Positions 9,784 through 22,944 of a stretch of 64,000 bases of DNA are shown here, piece by piece (position 1 is the first letter of the stretch; the number at the start of each line of letters is the position of its first letter). Source of the stretch: Crotalaria pallida (lineage: Eukaryota > Streptophyta > Magnoliopsida > Fabales > Fabaceae). A program made the translations under genes and the position numbers. Under the pieces are notes generated by a model. It was not told the origin of the DNA. It saw only the letters and a list, made by a program, of their open reading frames with translations, and searched no databases. The stretch is taken from assembly GCA_037953625.1 (NCBI GenBank), contig CM075656.1, forward strand, positions 61,461,001-61,525,000, in the 5' to 3' direction.

Positions 9784-10236
9784 TACACTTGTTAGAACCT
9801 CCAAGGACTCATGCTACACCCTCTAAGTCCCTCCGGTTACCAAGCAATGTTTAGGATCATTCTAATGGTTCTTATAAGTCCTAATACACATTCCTAGACC
9901 ATTCTATGCCTTTAGAATACTCTCTTAACCATTCTAAACTTGTTAGAACCTCCAAGGACTCATGCTACACCCTCTACGTCCCTTGGTGTACCAAGCAATG
10001 TTTAGGATCATACTAATGGTTCTTCTAAGTCCTAATACACATTCCTAGACCATTCTAAGCCTTTAGAATACTCTCTTAACCATTGTACACTTGTTAGAAC
10101 GTCCAAGGACTCATCCTACACTCTCTACGTCCATTAGGGTACCAAGCAATGTTTAGGATCATTCTAAACGTACGTATATGTCTTAATACACATTCCTAGA
10201 CCATTCTAACCCTTTAGATTACTCTCTTAACCATTC
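9784..10236 (+). repeat. 3-mer HOR variant, third occurrence (453 bp)
   Basis: A/G chimera 9784-9934 (CCGGTTACC head, ATTCTATGCC tail), H 9935-10085, F' 10086-10236. The structure is the same as at 5667-6119. Three well separated copies, each between larger units, mean that this rearranged trimer spread with the larger units or recurred by the same exchange. Confidence 0.87.
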
Positions 10237-12533
10237 TACACTTGTTAGAACCTCCAAGGACTCATGCTACACCCTCTAAGTCCCTCCGGTTACCAAGCAA
10301 TGTTTAGGATCATTCTAATGGTTCTTATAAGTCCTAATACACATTCCTAGACCAATCTAAGCCTTTAGAATACTCTCATAACCATTCTACACTTGTTAGA
10401 ACCTCCAAGGACTCATGCTACACCCTCTACGCCTCTACGTCCCTTGGGGTACCAAGCAATGTTTAGGATCATTCTAATGGTTCTTATAAGTCCTTATACA
10501 CATTCCTCGACCATTCTAAGCCTTTAGAATACTCTCATAACCATTCTACACTTGTTAGAACCTCCAAGGACTCATGCTACACCCTCTACGTCCCATGGGG
10601 TACCAAGCAATGTTTAGGATCATTCTAATGGTTCTTCTAAGTCCTAATACACATTCCTAGACCATTCTAAGCCTTTAGAATACTCTCATAACCATTCTAC
10701 ACTTGTTAGAACCTCCAAGGACTCATGTTACACCCTCTACGTCCCATGGGGTACCAAGCAATGTTTAGGATCATTCTAATGGTTCTTCTAAGTCCTAATA
10801 CACATTCCTAGACCATTCTAAGCCTTTAGAATACTCTCATAACCATTCTACTCTTGTTAGAACCTCCAAGGACTCATGCTACACCCTCTACGCCTCTACG
10901 TCCCTTGGGGTACCAAGCAATGTTTAGGATCATTCTAATGGTTCTTATAAGTCCTTATACACATTCCTCGACCATTCTAAGCCTTTAGAATACTCTCATA
11001 ACCATTCTACACTTGTTAGAACCTCCAAGGACTCATGTTACACCCTCTACGTCCCATGGGGTACCAAGCAATGTTTAGGATCATTCTAATGGTTCTTATA
11101 AGTCCTTATACACATTCCTCGACCATTCTAAGCCTTTAGAATACTCTCATAACCATTCTACACTTGTTAGAACCTCCAAGGACTCATGCTACACCCTCTA
11201 AGTCCCTTCGGGTACCAAGCAATATTTAGGATCATTCTAATGGTTCTTATAAGTCCTAATACACATTCCTAGACCAATCTAAGCCTTTAGAATACTCTCA
11301 TAACCATTCTACACTTGTTAGAACCTCCAAGGACTCATGCTACACCCTCTACGCCTCTACGTCCCTTGGGGTACCAAGCAATATTTAGGATCATTCTAAT
11401 GGTTCTTATAAGTCCTTATACACATTACTAGACCATTCTAAGCCTTTATAATACTCTCATAACCATTCTACACTTGGTAGAACCTCCAAGGACTCATGTT
11501 ACACCCTCTACGTCCCATGGGGTACCAAGCAATGTTTAGGATCATTCTAATGGTTCTTCTAAGTCCTAATACACATTCCTAGACCATACTACGCCTTTAG
11601 AATACTTTCTTAACCATTCTACACTTGTTAAAACCTCCAACGACTCATGCTACACCCTCTAAGTCCCTTCGGGTACCAAGCAATGTTTAGAATCATTCTA
11701 ATGGTTCTTATAAGTCCTAATACACATTCCTAGACCATTCTAAGCCTTTAGAATACTCTCATAACCATTCTACACTTGTTAGAACCTCCAAGGACTCATG
11801 CTACACCCTCTACGCCTCTACGTCCCTTGGGGTACCAAGCAATGTTTAGGATCATTCTAATGGTTCTTATAAGTCCTTATACACATTCCTAGACCATTCT
11901 AAGCCTTTAGAATACTCTCTTAACCATTCTACACTTGTTAGAACGTCCAAGGACTCATCCTACACTCTCTACGTCCATTAGGGTACCAAGCAATGTTTAG
12001 GATCATTCTTAACGTACGTATATGTCTTAATACACATTCCTAGCCCATTCTAAGCCTTTAGATTACTCTCTTAACCATTCTACACTTGTTAGAACCTCCA
12101 AGGACTCATGCTACACCCTCTAAGTCCCTTCGGGTACCAAGCAATGTTTAGGATCATTCTAATGGTTCTTATAAGTCCTAATACACATTCCTAGACCATT
12201 CTATGCCTATAGAATACTCTCTTAACCATTATAAACTTGTTAAAACCTCCAAGGACTCATGCTACACCCTCTATGTCCCTTGGTGTACCAAGCAATGTTT
12301 AGGATCATACTAATGGTTCTTCTAAGTCCTAATACACATTCCTAGACCATTCTAAGCCTTTAGAATACTCTCTTAACCATTGTACACTTGTTAGAATGTC
12401 CAAGGACTCATCCTACACTCTCTACGTCCATTAGGGTACCAAGCAATGTTTAGGATCATTCTAAACGTACGTATATGTCTTAATACACATTCCTAGACCA
12501 TTCTAACCCTTTAGATTACTCTCTTAACCATTC
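10237..12533 (+). repeat. 15-mer HOR variant (2297 bp)
   Basis: Order is A-B-C-C-B-C-D-B'-C'-D-B-F-G-H-F' with four 159-bp monomers (15 x 151 + 32 = 2297). It combines the C-C-B block seen at 3371-5666 with the D-B' block (ATATTTAGG, TTGGTAG) seen at 7948-9783, so it is a mosaic of the two. Its terminal G and H monomers carry ATAAACTTGTTAAAACC and CTATGTCCC (near 12230-12280), markers shared with the next unit. Confidence 0.86.
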
Positions 12534-14218
12534 TACACTTGTTAGAACCTCCAAGGACTCATGCTACACCCTCTAAGTCCCTCCGGTTACCAAGCAATGT
12601 TTAGGATCATTCTAATGGTTCTTATAAGTCCTAATACACATTCCTAGACCAATCTAAGCCTTTAGAATACTCTCATAACCATTCTACACTTGTTAGAACC
12701 TCCAAGGACTCATGCTACACCCTCTACGCCTCTACGTCCCTTGGGGTACCAAGCAATGTTTAGGATCATTCTAATGGTTCTTATAAGTCCTTATACACAT
12801 TCCTCGACCATTCTAAGCCTTTAGAATACTCTCATAACCATTCTACACTTGTTAGAACCTCCAAGGACTCATGTTACACCCTCTACGTCCCATGGGGTAC
12901 CAAGCAATGTTTAGGATCATTCTAATGGTTCTTCTAAGTCCTAATACACATTCCTAGACCATTCTAAGCCTTTAGAATACTCTCATAACCATTCTACACT
13001 TGTTAGAACCTCCAAGGACTCATGCTACACCCTCTACGCCTCTACGTCCCTTGGGGTACCAAGCAATGTTTAGGATCATTCTAATAGTTCTTATAAGTCC
13101 TTATACACATTACTAGACCATTCTAAGCCTTTAGAATACTCTCATAACCATTCTACACTTGTTAGAACCTCCAAGGACTCATGTTACACCCTCTACGTCC
13201 CATGGGGTACCAAGCAATGTTTAGGATCATTCTAATGGTTCTTCTAAGTCCTAATACACATTCCTAGACCATACGACGCCTTTAGAATATTTTCTTAACC
13301 ATTCTACACTTGTTAAAACCTCCAACGACTCATGCTACACCCTCTAAGTCCCTTCGGGTACCAAGCAATGTTTAGGATCATTCTAATGGTTCTTATAAGT
13401 CCTAATACACATTCCTAGACCATTCTAAGCCTTTAGAATACTCTCATAACCATTCTACACTTGTTAGAACCTCCAAGGACTCATGCTACACCCTCTACGC
13501 CTCTACATCCCTTGGGGTACCAAGCAATGTTTAGGATCATTCTAATGGTTCTTATAAGTCCTAATACACATTCCTAGACCATTCTAAGCCTTTAGAATAC
13601 TCTCTTAACCATTCTACACTTGTTAGAACGTCCAAGGACTCATCCTACACTCTCTACGTCCATTAGGGTACCAAGCAATGTTTAGGATCATTCTTAACGT
13701 ACGTATATGTCTTAATACACATTCCTAGCCCATTCTAAGCCTTTAGATTACTCTCTTAACCATTCTACACTTGTTAGAACCTCCAAGGACTCATGCTACA
13801 CCCTCTAAGTCCCTTCGGGTACCAAGCAATGTTTAGGATCATTCTAATGGTTCTTATAAGTCCTAATACACATTCCTAGACCATTCTATGCCTTTAGAAT
13901 ACTCTCTTAACCATTATAAACTTGTTAAAACCTCCAAGGACTCATGCTACACCCTCTATGTCCCTTGGTGTACCAAGCAATGTTTAGGATCATACTAATG
14001 GTTCTTCTAAGTCCTAATACACATTCCTAGACCATTCTAAGCCTTTAGAATACTCTCTTAACCATTGTACACTTGTTAGAATGTCCAAGGACTCATCCTA
14101 CACTCTCTACGTCCATTAGGGTACCAAGCAATGTTTAGGATCATTCTAAACGTACGTATATGTCTTAATACACATTCCTAGACCATTCTAACCCTTTAGA
14201 TTACTCTCTTAACCATTC
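12534..14218 (+). repeat. 11-mer HOR copy, second subfamily
   Basis: This unit has the 1685-bp, 11-monomer structure of 1-1685 but with subfamily markers: TTCTAATAGTTC in B' (13081), ACCATACGACGCC with a TATTTTCTTAACC tail in C' (near 13271), and CTATGTCCC in H. The same markers sit exactly 1685 bp downstream (14766 for 13081; 13916 for 12231 across the previous boundary). Confidence 0.93.
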
Positions 14219-15903
14219 TACACTTGTTAGAACCTCCAAGGACTCATGCTACACCCTCTAAGTCCCTCCGGTTACCAAGCAATGTTTAGGATCATTCTAA
14301 TGGTTCTTATAAGTCCTAATACACATTCCTAGACCAATCTAAGCCTTTAGAATACTCTCATAACCATTCTACACTTGTTAGAACCTCCAAGGACTCATGC
14401 TACACCCTCTACGCCTCTACGTCCCTTGGGGTACCAAGCAATGTTTAGGATCATTCTAATGGTTCTTATAAGTCCTTATACACATTCCTCGACCATTCTA
14501 AGCCTTTAGAATACTCTCATAACCATTCTACACTTGTTAGAACCTCCAAGGACTCATGTTACACCCTCTACGTCCCATGGGGTACCAAGCAATGTTTAGG
14601 ATCATTCTAATGGTTCTTCTAAGTCCTAATACACATTCCTAGACCATTCTAAGCCTTTAGAATACTCTCATAACCATTCTACACTTGTTAGAACCTCCAA
14701 GGACTCATGCTACACCCTCTACGCCTCTACGTCCCTTGGGGTACCAAGCAATGTTTAGGATCATTCTAATAGTTCTTATAAGTCCTTATACACATTACTA
14801 GACCATTCTAAGCCTTTAGAATACTCTCATAACCATTCTACACTTGTTAGAACCTCCAAGGACTCATGTTACACCCTCTACGTCCCATGGGGTACCAAGC
14901 AATGTTTAGGATCATTCTAATGGTTCTTCTAAGTCCTAATACACATTCCTAGACCATACGACGCCTTTAGAATATTTTCTTAACCATTCTACACTTGTTA
15001 AAACCTCCAACGACTCATGCTACACCCTCTAAGTCCCTTCGGGTACCAAGCAATGTTTAGGATCATTCTAATGGTTCTTATAAGTCCTAATACACATTCC
15101 TAGACCATTCTAAGCCTTTAGAATACTCTCATAACCATTCTACACTTGTTAGAACCTCCAAGGACTCATGCTACACCCTCTACGTCTCTACATCCCTTGG
15201 GGTACCAAGCAATGTTTAGGATCATTCTAATGGTTCTTATAAGTCCTAATACACATTCCTAGACCATTCTAAGCCTTTAGAATACTCTCTTAACCATTCT
15301 ACACTTGTTAGAACGTCCAAGGACTCATCCTACACTCTCTACGTCCATTAGGGTACCAAGCAATGTTTAGGATCATTCTTAACGTACGTATATGTCTTAA
15401 TACACATTCCTAGCCCATTCTAAGCCTTTAGATTACTCTCTTAACCATTCTACACTTGTTAGAACCTCCAAGGACTCATGCTACACCCTCTAAGTCCCTT
15501 CGGGTACCAAGCAATGTTTAGGATCATTCAAATGGTTCTTATAAGTCCTAATACACATTCCTAGACCATTCTATGCCTTTAGAATACTCTCTTAACCATT
15601 CTAAACTTGTTAGAACCTCCAAGGACTCATGCTACACCCTCTACGTCCCTTGGTGTACCAAGCAATGTTTAGGATCATACTAATGGTTCTTCTAAGTCCT
15701 AATACACATTCCTAGACCATTCTAAGCCTTTAGAATACTCTCTTAACCATTGTACACTTGTTAGAACGTCCAAGGACTCATCCTACAATCTCTACGTCCA
15801 TTAGGGTACCAAGCAATGTTTAGGATCATTCTGAACGTACGTATATGTCTTAATACACATTCCTAGACCATTCTAACCCTTTAGATTACTCTCTTAACCA
15901 TTC
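14219..15903 (+). repeat. 11-mer HOR copy, second subfamily
   Basis: Complete 1685-bp copy following 12534-14218. Private markers are CTACGTCTCTACATCCC (tacgtctcta at 15181), CATTCAAATGG in G (near 15530), CTACAATCTC in F' (near 15785) and CTGAACGTACG (15831). All of these reappear 9615 bp downstream in the unit at 23834-25518, which shows that this whole unit was part of a later large duplication. Confidence 0.93.
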
Positions 15904-18334
15904 TACACTTGTTAGAACCTCCAAGGACTCATGCTACACCCTCTAAGTCCCTCCGGTTACCAAGCAATGTTTAGGATCATTCTAATGGTTCTTATAAGTC
16001 CTAATACACATTCCTAGACCATTCTAAGCCTTTAGAATACTCTCATAACCATTCTACACTTGTTAGAACCTCCAAGGACTCATGCTACACCCTCTACGTC
16101 CCTTGGGGTACCAAGCAATGTTTAGGATCATTCTAATGGTTCTTATAAGTCCCAATACACATTCCTAGACCATTCTAAGCCTTTAGAATACTCTCTTAAC
16201 CATTCTACACATGGTAGAACCTCCAAGGACTCATGCTACACCATCTAAGTCCCTTGGGGTACCAAGCAATGTTTAGGATCGTTCAAATGGTTCTTATATG
16301 TCCTAATACACATTCCTAGACCATTCTAAGCCTTTAGATACTCTCATAACCATTCTACACTTGTTAGAACCTCCAAGGACTCATGTTACACCCTCTACGT
16401 CCCATGGGGTACCAAGCAATGTTTAGGATCATTCTAATGGTTCTTATTAGTCCTAATACACATTCCTAGACCATTCTAAGCCTTTAGAATACTCTCATAA
16501 CCATTCTACACTTGTTAGAACCTCCAAGGACTCATGCTACACCCTCTACGCCTCTACGTCCCTTGGGGTACCAAGCAAAGTTTAGGATCATTCTAATGGT
16601 TCTTATAAGTCCTAATACACATTACTAGACCATTCTAAGCCTTTAGAATACTCTCATAACCATTCTACACTTGTTAGAACCTCCAAGGACTCATGTTACA
16701 CCCTCTACGTCCCATGGGGTACCAAGCAATGTTTAGGATCATTCTAATGGTTCTTCTAAGTCCTAATACACATTCCTAGACCATTCTAAGCCTTTAGAAT
16801 ATTTTCTTAACCATTCTACACTTGTTAGAACCTCCAACGACTCATGCTACACCCTCTACGTCCCTTCGGGTACCAAGCAATGTTTAAGATCATTCTACTG
16901 GTTCTTATAAGTCCTAATACACATTCCTAGACCATTCTAAGCCTTTAGAATACTCTCTTAACCATTCTACACTTGTTAGAACGTCCAAGGACTCATCCTA
17001 CACTCTCTACGTCCATTAGGGTACCAAGCAATGTTTAGGATCATTCTAAACGTACGTATATGTCTTAATACACATTCCTAGACCATTCTAAGCCTTTAGA
17101 TTACTCTCTTAACCATTCTACACTTGTTAGAACCTCCAAGGACTCATGTTACACCCTCTACGTCCCATGGGGTACCAAGCAATGTTTAGGATCATTCTAA
17201 TGGTTCTTCTAAGTCCTAATACACATTCCTAGACCATTCTAAGCCTTTAGAATACTTTCTTAACCATTCTACACTTGTTAGAACCTCCAAGGACTCATGC
17301 TGCACCCTCTAAGTCCCTTCGGGTACCAAGCAATATTTAGGATCATTCTAATGGTTCTTATAAGTCCTAATACACATTCCTAGACCAATCTAAGCCTTTA
17401 GAATACTCTCATAACCATTTTACACTTGTTAGAACCTCCAAGGACTCATGCTACACCCTCTACGCCTCTACGTCCCTTGGGGTACCAAGCAATGTTTAGG
17501 ATCATTCTAATGGTTCTTATAAGTCCTTATACACATTCCTCGACCATTCTAAGCCTTTAGAATACTCTCATAACCATTCTACACTTGTTAGAACCTCCAA
17601 GGACTCATGCTACACCCTCTACGTCCCTTGGGGTACCAAGCAATGTTTAGGATCATTCTAATGGTTCTTATAAGTCCCAATACACATTCCTAGACCATTC
17701 TAAGCCTTTAGAATACTCTCTTAACCATTCTACACATGATAGAACCTCCAAGGACTCATGCTATACCATCTACGTCCCTTGGGGTACCAAGCAATGTTTA
17801 GGATCGTTCAAATGGTTCTTATATGTCCTAATACACATTCCTAGACCATTCTAAGCCTTTAGAATACTCTCATAACCATTCTACACTTGTTAGAACCTCA
17901 AAGGACTCATGTTACACCCTCTACGTCCCATGGGGTACCAAGCAATGTTTAGGATCATTCTAATGGTTCTTCTAAGTCCTAATACACATTCCTAGACCAT
18001 TCTAAGCCTTTAGAATACTTTCTTAACCATTCTACACTTGTTAGAACCTCCAAGGACTCATGCTACACCCTCTAAGTCCCTTCGGGTACCAAGCAATGTT
18101 TAGGATCATTCTAAACGTACGTATATGTCTTAATACACATTCCTAGACCATTCTAAGCCTTTAGATTACTCTCTTAACCATTCTACACTTGTTAGAACCA
18201 CCAAGGACTCATGTTACACCCTCTACGTCCCATGGGGTACCAAGCAATGTTTAGGATCATTCTAATGGTTCTTCTAAGTCCTAATACACATTCCTAGACC
18301 ATTCTAAGCCTTTAGAATACTCTCATAACCATTC

Positions 18335-19860
18335 TACACTTGTTAGAACCTCCAAGGACTCATGCTACACCCTCTACGCCTCTACGTCCCTTGGGGTACC
18401 AAGAAATGTTTAGGATCATTCTAATGGTTCTTATAAGTCCTAATACACATTACTAGACCATTCTAAGCCTTTAGAATACTCTCTTAACCATTCTACACAT
18501 GGTAGAACCTCCAAGGACTCATGCTACACCATCTAAGTCCCTTGGGGTACCAAGCAATGTTTAGGATCGTTCAAATGGTTCTTATATGTCCTAATACACA
18601 TTCCTAGACCATTCTAAGCCTTTAGAATACTCTCATAACCATTCTACACTTGTTAGAACCTCCAAGGACTCATGTTACACCCTCTACGTCCCATGGGGTA
18701 CCAAGCAATGTTTAGGATCATTCTAATGGTTCTTATTAGTCCTAATACACATTCCTAGACCATTCTAAGCCTTTAGAATACTCTCATAACCATTCTACAC
18801 TTGTTAGAACCTCCAAGGACTCATGCTACACCCTCTACGTCCCTTCGGGTACCAAGCAATGTTTAAGATCATTCTACTGGTTCTTATAAGTCCTAATACA
18901 CATTCCTAGACCATTCTAAGCCTTTAGAATACTCTCTTAACCATTCTACACTTGTTAGAACGTCCAAGGACTCATCCTACACTCTCTACGTCCATTAGGG
19001 TACCAAGCAATATTTAGGATCATTCTAAACGTACGTATATGTCTTAATACACATTCCTAGACCATTCTAAGCCTTTAGATTACTCTCTTAACCATTCTAC
19101 ACTTGTTAGAACCTCCAAGGACTCATGCTACACCCTCAACGCCTCTACGTCCCTTGGGGTACCATGAAATGTTTAGGATCATTCTAATGGTTCTTATAAG
19201 TCCTAATACACATTACTAGACCATTCTAAGCCTTTAGAATACTCTCTTAACCATTCTACACATGGTAGAACCTCCAAGGACTCATGCTACACCATCTAAG
19301 TCCCTTGGGGTACCAAGCAATGTTTAGGATCGTTCAAATGGTTCTTATATGTCCTAATACACATTCCTAGACCATTCTAAGCCTTTAGAATACTCTCATA
19401 ACCATTCTACACTTGTTAGAACCTCCAAGGACTCATGTTACACCCTCTACGTCCCATGGGGTACCAAGCAATGTTTAGGATCATTCTAATGGTTCTTATT
19501 AGTCCTAATACACATTCCTAGACCATTCTAAGCCTTTAGAATACTCTCATAACCATTCTACACTTGTTAGAACCTCCAAGGACTCATGCTACACCCTCTA
19601 CGTCCCTTCGGGTACCAAGCAATGTTTAAGATCATTCTACTGGTTCTTATAAGTTCTAATACACATTCCTAGACCATTCTAAGCCTTTAGAATACTCTCT
19701 TAACCATTCTACACTTGTTAGAACGTCCAAGGACTCATCCTACACTCTCTACGTCCATTAGGGTACCAAGCAATGTTTAGGATCATTCTAAACGTACGTA
19801 TATGTCTTAATACACATTCCTAGACCATTCTAAGCCTTTAGATTACTCTCTTAACCATTC
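18335..19860 (+). repeat. 5-monomer tandem duplication (2 x 763 bp)
   Basis: Two units, 18335-19097 and 19098-19860, share the order: B-like 159-mer with AAGAAATG or ATGAAATG and CATTACTAGACC, J (18494 and 19257), C with TATTAGTCC, a CTTCGGG monomer with TTTAAGATC and TTCTACTGG, then F. J starts are exactly 763 bp apart (5 x 151 + 8). The pair also exists in the other duplicates at 29475-31000 and 34975-36500, so it predates the large duplication. Confidence 0.87.
18494..18644 (+). repeat. Monomer type J (reference)
   Basis: 151-bp monomer starting TACACATGGTAG, with CACCATCTA and GGATCGTTCAAATGGTTC followed by TTATATGTCC. A variant reads ACACATGATAG with CTATACCATC (17731, 28871, 34371). 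I first see J near 16.2 kb and it continues into domains 3 to 6 (for example 44.6, 47.8, 58.3 and 63.0 kb), so it spans the 38-kb border but is absent from the 11-mer units. Confidence 0.88.
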
Positions 19861-22390
19861 TACACTTGTTAGAACCTCCAAGGACTCATGTTACACCCTC
19901 TACGTCTCATGGGGTACCAAGCAATGTTTAGGATCATTCTAATGGTTCTTCTAAGTCCTAATACACATTCCTAGACCATTCTAAGCCTTTAGAATACTTT
20001 CTTAACCATTCTACACTTGTTAGAACCTCCAAGGACTCATGCTACACCCTCTAAGTCCCTTCGGGTACCAAGCAATATTTAGGATCATTCTAATGGTTCT
20101 TAATAGTCCTAATACACATTCCTAGACCAATCTAAGCCTTTAGAATACTCTCATAACCATTCTACACTTGTTAGAACCTCCAAGGACTCATGCTACACGC
20201 TCTACGCCTCTACGTCCCTTGGGGTACCAAGCAATGTTTAGGATCATTCTAATGGTTCTTATAAGTCCTTATACACATTCCTCGACCATTCTAAGCCTTT
20301 AGAATACTCTCATAACCATTCTACACTTGTTAGAACCTCCAAGGACTTATGTTACACCCTCTACGTCCCATGGGGTACCAAGCAATGTTTAGGATCATTC
20401 TAATGGTTCTTCTAAGTCCTAATACACATTCCTAGACCATTCTAAGCCTTTAGAATACTCTCATAACCATTCTACACTTGTTAGAACCTCCAAGGACTCA
20501 TGCTACACCCTCTACGCCTCTACGTCCCTTGGGGTACCAAGCAATGTTTAGGATCATTCTAATGGTTCTTATAAGTCCTTATACACATTACTAGACCATT
20601 CTAAGCCTTTAGAATACTCTCATAACCATTCTACACTTGTTAGAACCTCCAAGGACTCATGTTACACCCTCTACGTCCCATGGGGTACCAAGCAATGTTT
20701 AGGATCATTCTAATGGTTCTTCTATGTCCTAATACACATTCCTAGACCATTCTACGCCTTTAGAATATTTTCTTAACCATTCTACACTTGTTAAAACCTC
20801 CAACGACTCATGCTACACCCTCTAAGTCCCTTCGGGTACCAAGCAATGTTTAGGATCATTCTAATGGTTCTTATAAGTCCTAATACACATTCCTAGACCA
20901 TTCTAAGCCTTTAGAATACTCTCATAACCATTCTACACTGGTAAGAACCTCCAAGGACTCATGCTTCACCCTCTACGCCTCTACGTCCCTTGGGGTACCA
21001 AGCAATGTTTAGGATCATTCTAATGGTTCTTATAAGTCCTAATACACATTCCTAGACCATTCTAAGCCTTTAGAATACTCTCTTAACCATTCTACACTTG
21101 TTAGAACGTCCAAGGACTCATCCTACACTCTCTACGTCCATTAGGGTACCAAGCAATGTTTAGGATCATTCTTAACGTACGTATATGTCTTAATACACAT
21201 TCCTAGCCCATTCTAAGCCTTTAGATTACTCTCTTAACCATTCTACACTTGTTAGAACCTCCCAGGACTCATGCTACACCCTCTAAGTCCCTTCGGGTAC
21301 CAAGCAATGTTTAGGATCATTCTAGTGGTTCTTATAAGTCCTAATACACATTCCTAGACCATTCTATGCCTTTAGAATACTCTCTTAACCATTCTAAACT
21401 TGTTAGAACCTCCAAGGACTCATGCTACACCCTCTACGTCCCTTGGTGTACCAAGCAATATTTAGGATCATACTAATGGTTCTTCTAAGTCCTAATACAC
21501 ATTCCTAGACCATTCTAAGCCTTTAGAATACTCTCTTAACCATTATACACTTGTTAGAACGTCCAAGGACTCATCCTACACTCTCTACGTCCATTAGGGT
21601 ACCAAGCAATGTTTAGGATCATTGTAAACGTACGTATATGTCTTAATACACATTCCTAGACCATTCTAACCCTTTAGATTACTCTCTTAACCATTCTACA
21701 CTTGTTAGAACCTCCAAGGACTCATGCTACACCCTCTAAGTCCCTCCGGTTACCAAGCAATGTTTAGGATCATTCTAATGGTTCTTATAAGTCCTAATAC
21801 ACATTCCTAGACCATTCTAAGCCTTTAGAATACTCTCATAACCATTCTACACTTGTTAGAACCTCCAAGGACTCATGCTACACCCTCTACGTCCCTTGGG
21901 GTACCAAGCAATGTTTAGGATCATTCTAATGGTTCTTATAAGTCCCAATACACATTCCTAGACCATTCTAAGCCTTTAGAATACTCTCTTAACCATTCTA
22001 CACATGGTAGAACCTCCAAGGACTCATGCTACACCATCTAAGTCCCTTGGGGTACCAAGCAATGTTTAGGATCGTTCAAATGGTTCTTATATGTCCTAAT
22101 ACACATTCCTAGACCATTCTAACCCTTTAGAATACTCTCATAACCATTCTACACTTGTTAGAACCTCCAAGGACTCATGTTACACCCTCTACGTCCCATG
22201 GGGTACCAAGCAATGTTTAGGATCATTCTAATGGTTCTTATTAGTCCTAATACACATTCCTAGACCATTCTAAGCCTTTAGAATACTCTCATAACCATTC
22301 TACACTTGTTAGAACCTCCAAGGACTCATGCTACACCCTCTACGCCTCTACGTCCCTTGGGGTACCAAGCAAAGTTTAGGATCATTCTAA

Positions 22391-22944
22391 TGGTTCTTAT
22401 AAGTCCTTATACACATTCCTCGACCATTCTAAGCCTTTAGAATACTCTCATAACCATTCTACACTTGTTAGAACCTCCAAGGACTCATGCTACACCCTCT
22501 AAGTCCCTTCGGGTACCAAGCAATATTTAGGATCATTCTAATGGTTCTTATAAGTCCTAATACACATTCCTAGACCAATCTAAGCCTTTAGAATACTCTC
22601 ATAACCATTCTACACTTGTTAGAACCTCCAAGGACTCATGCTACACCCTCTACGCCTCTACGTCCCTTGGGGTACCAAGCAATATTTAGGATCATTCTAA
22701 TGGTTCTTATAAGTCCTTATACACATTACTAGACCATTCTAAGCCTTTATAATACTCTCATAACCATTCTACACTTGGTAGAACCTCCAAGGACTCATGT
22801 TACACCCTCTACATCCCATGGGTACCAAGCAATGTTTAGGATCATTCTAATGGTTCTTCTAAGTCCTAATACACATTCCTAGACCATACTACGCCTTTAG
22901 AATACTTTCTTAACCATTCTACACTTGTTAAAACCTCCAACGAC
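22391..22944 (+). repeat. Junction patch matching the 15-mer at 10237-12533
   Basis: This stretch between the duplicated blocks does not follow the 9615-bp offset. Its markers, CAATATTTAGG monomers and CACTTGGTAG at 22772, match about 11.09-11.7 kb (CACTTGGTAG at 11471, offset 11301). It also has a private one-base deletion, CCCATGGGTACC for CCCATGGGGTACC, near 22815. The patch looks like the breakpoint or gene-conversion tract through which copy II was joined. Confidence 0.75.

Larger units (their letters stand above)
1..15903 (+). repeat. Domain 1: array of 11-monomer HOR (1685 bp) and length variants
   Basis: This domain is built from an ordered series of 11 distinguishable monomers, A-B-C-B'-C'-D-E-F-G-H-F'. 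Taking each A monomer (marker CTCCGGTTACC) as a unit start, units begin at 1, 1686, 3371, 5667, 6120, 7495, 7948, 9784, 10237, 12534 and 14219. Unit lengths are 1685, 1685, 2296, 453, 1375, 453, 1836, 453, 2297, 1685 and 1685 bp, or 11, 11, 15, 3, 9, 3, 12, 3, 15, 11 and 11 monomers. Every length equals 151n plus 8 for each 159-bp monomer, minus 1 where a base is lost. All changes are therefore in monomer register, the expected signature of unequal crossing-over. Confidence 0.93.
13330..22390 (+). repeat. Segmental duplication, copy I
   Basis: This block of about 9.06 kb recurs downstream. Rare markers give the offsets. The 9615-bp offset is supported by 13916/23531, 14766/24381, 15181/24796, 15831/25446 and a one-base deletion (CCTTTAGATACTC) at 16331/25946. 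After a 1525-bp expansion in the other copy the offset becomes 11140 (17731/28871, 19651/30791). After a further 310-bp expansion it becomes 11450 (20961/32411, 21261/32711, 22371/33821). The block crosses the domain 1/2 border and ends where the CAAAGTTTAGG monomer continues differently. Limits are approximate. Confidence 0.87.
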
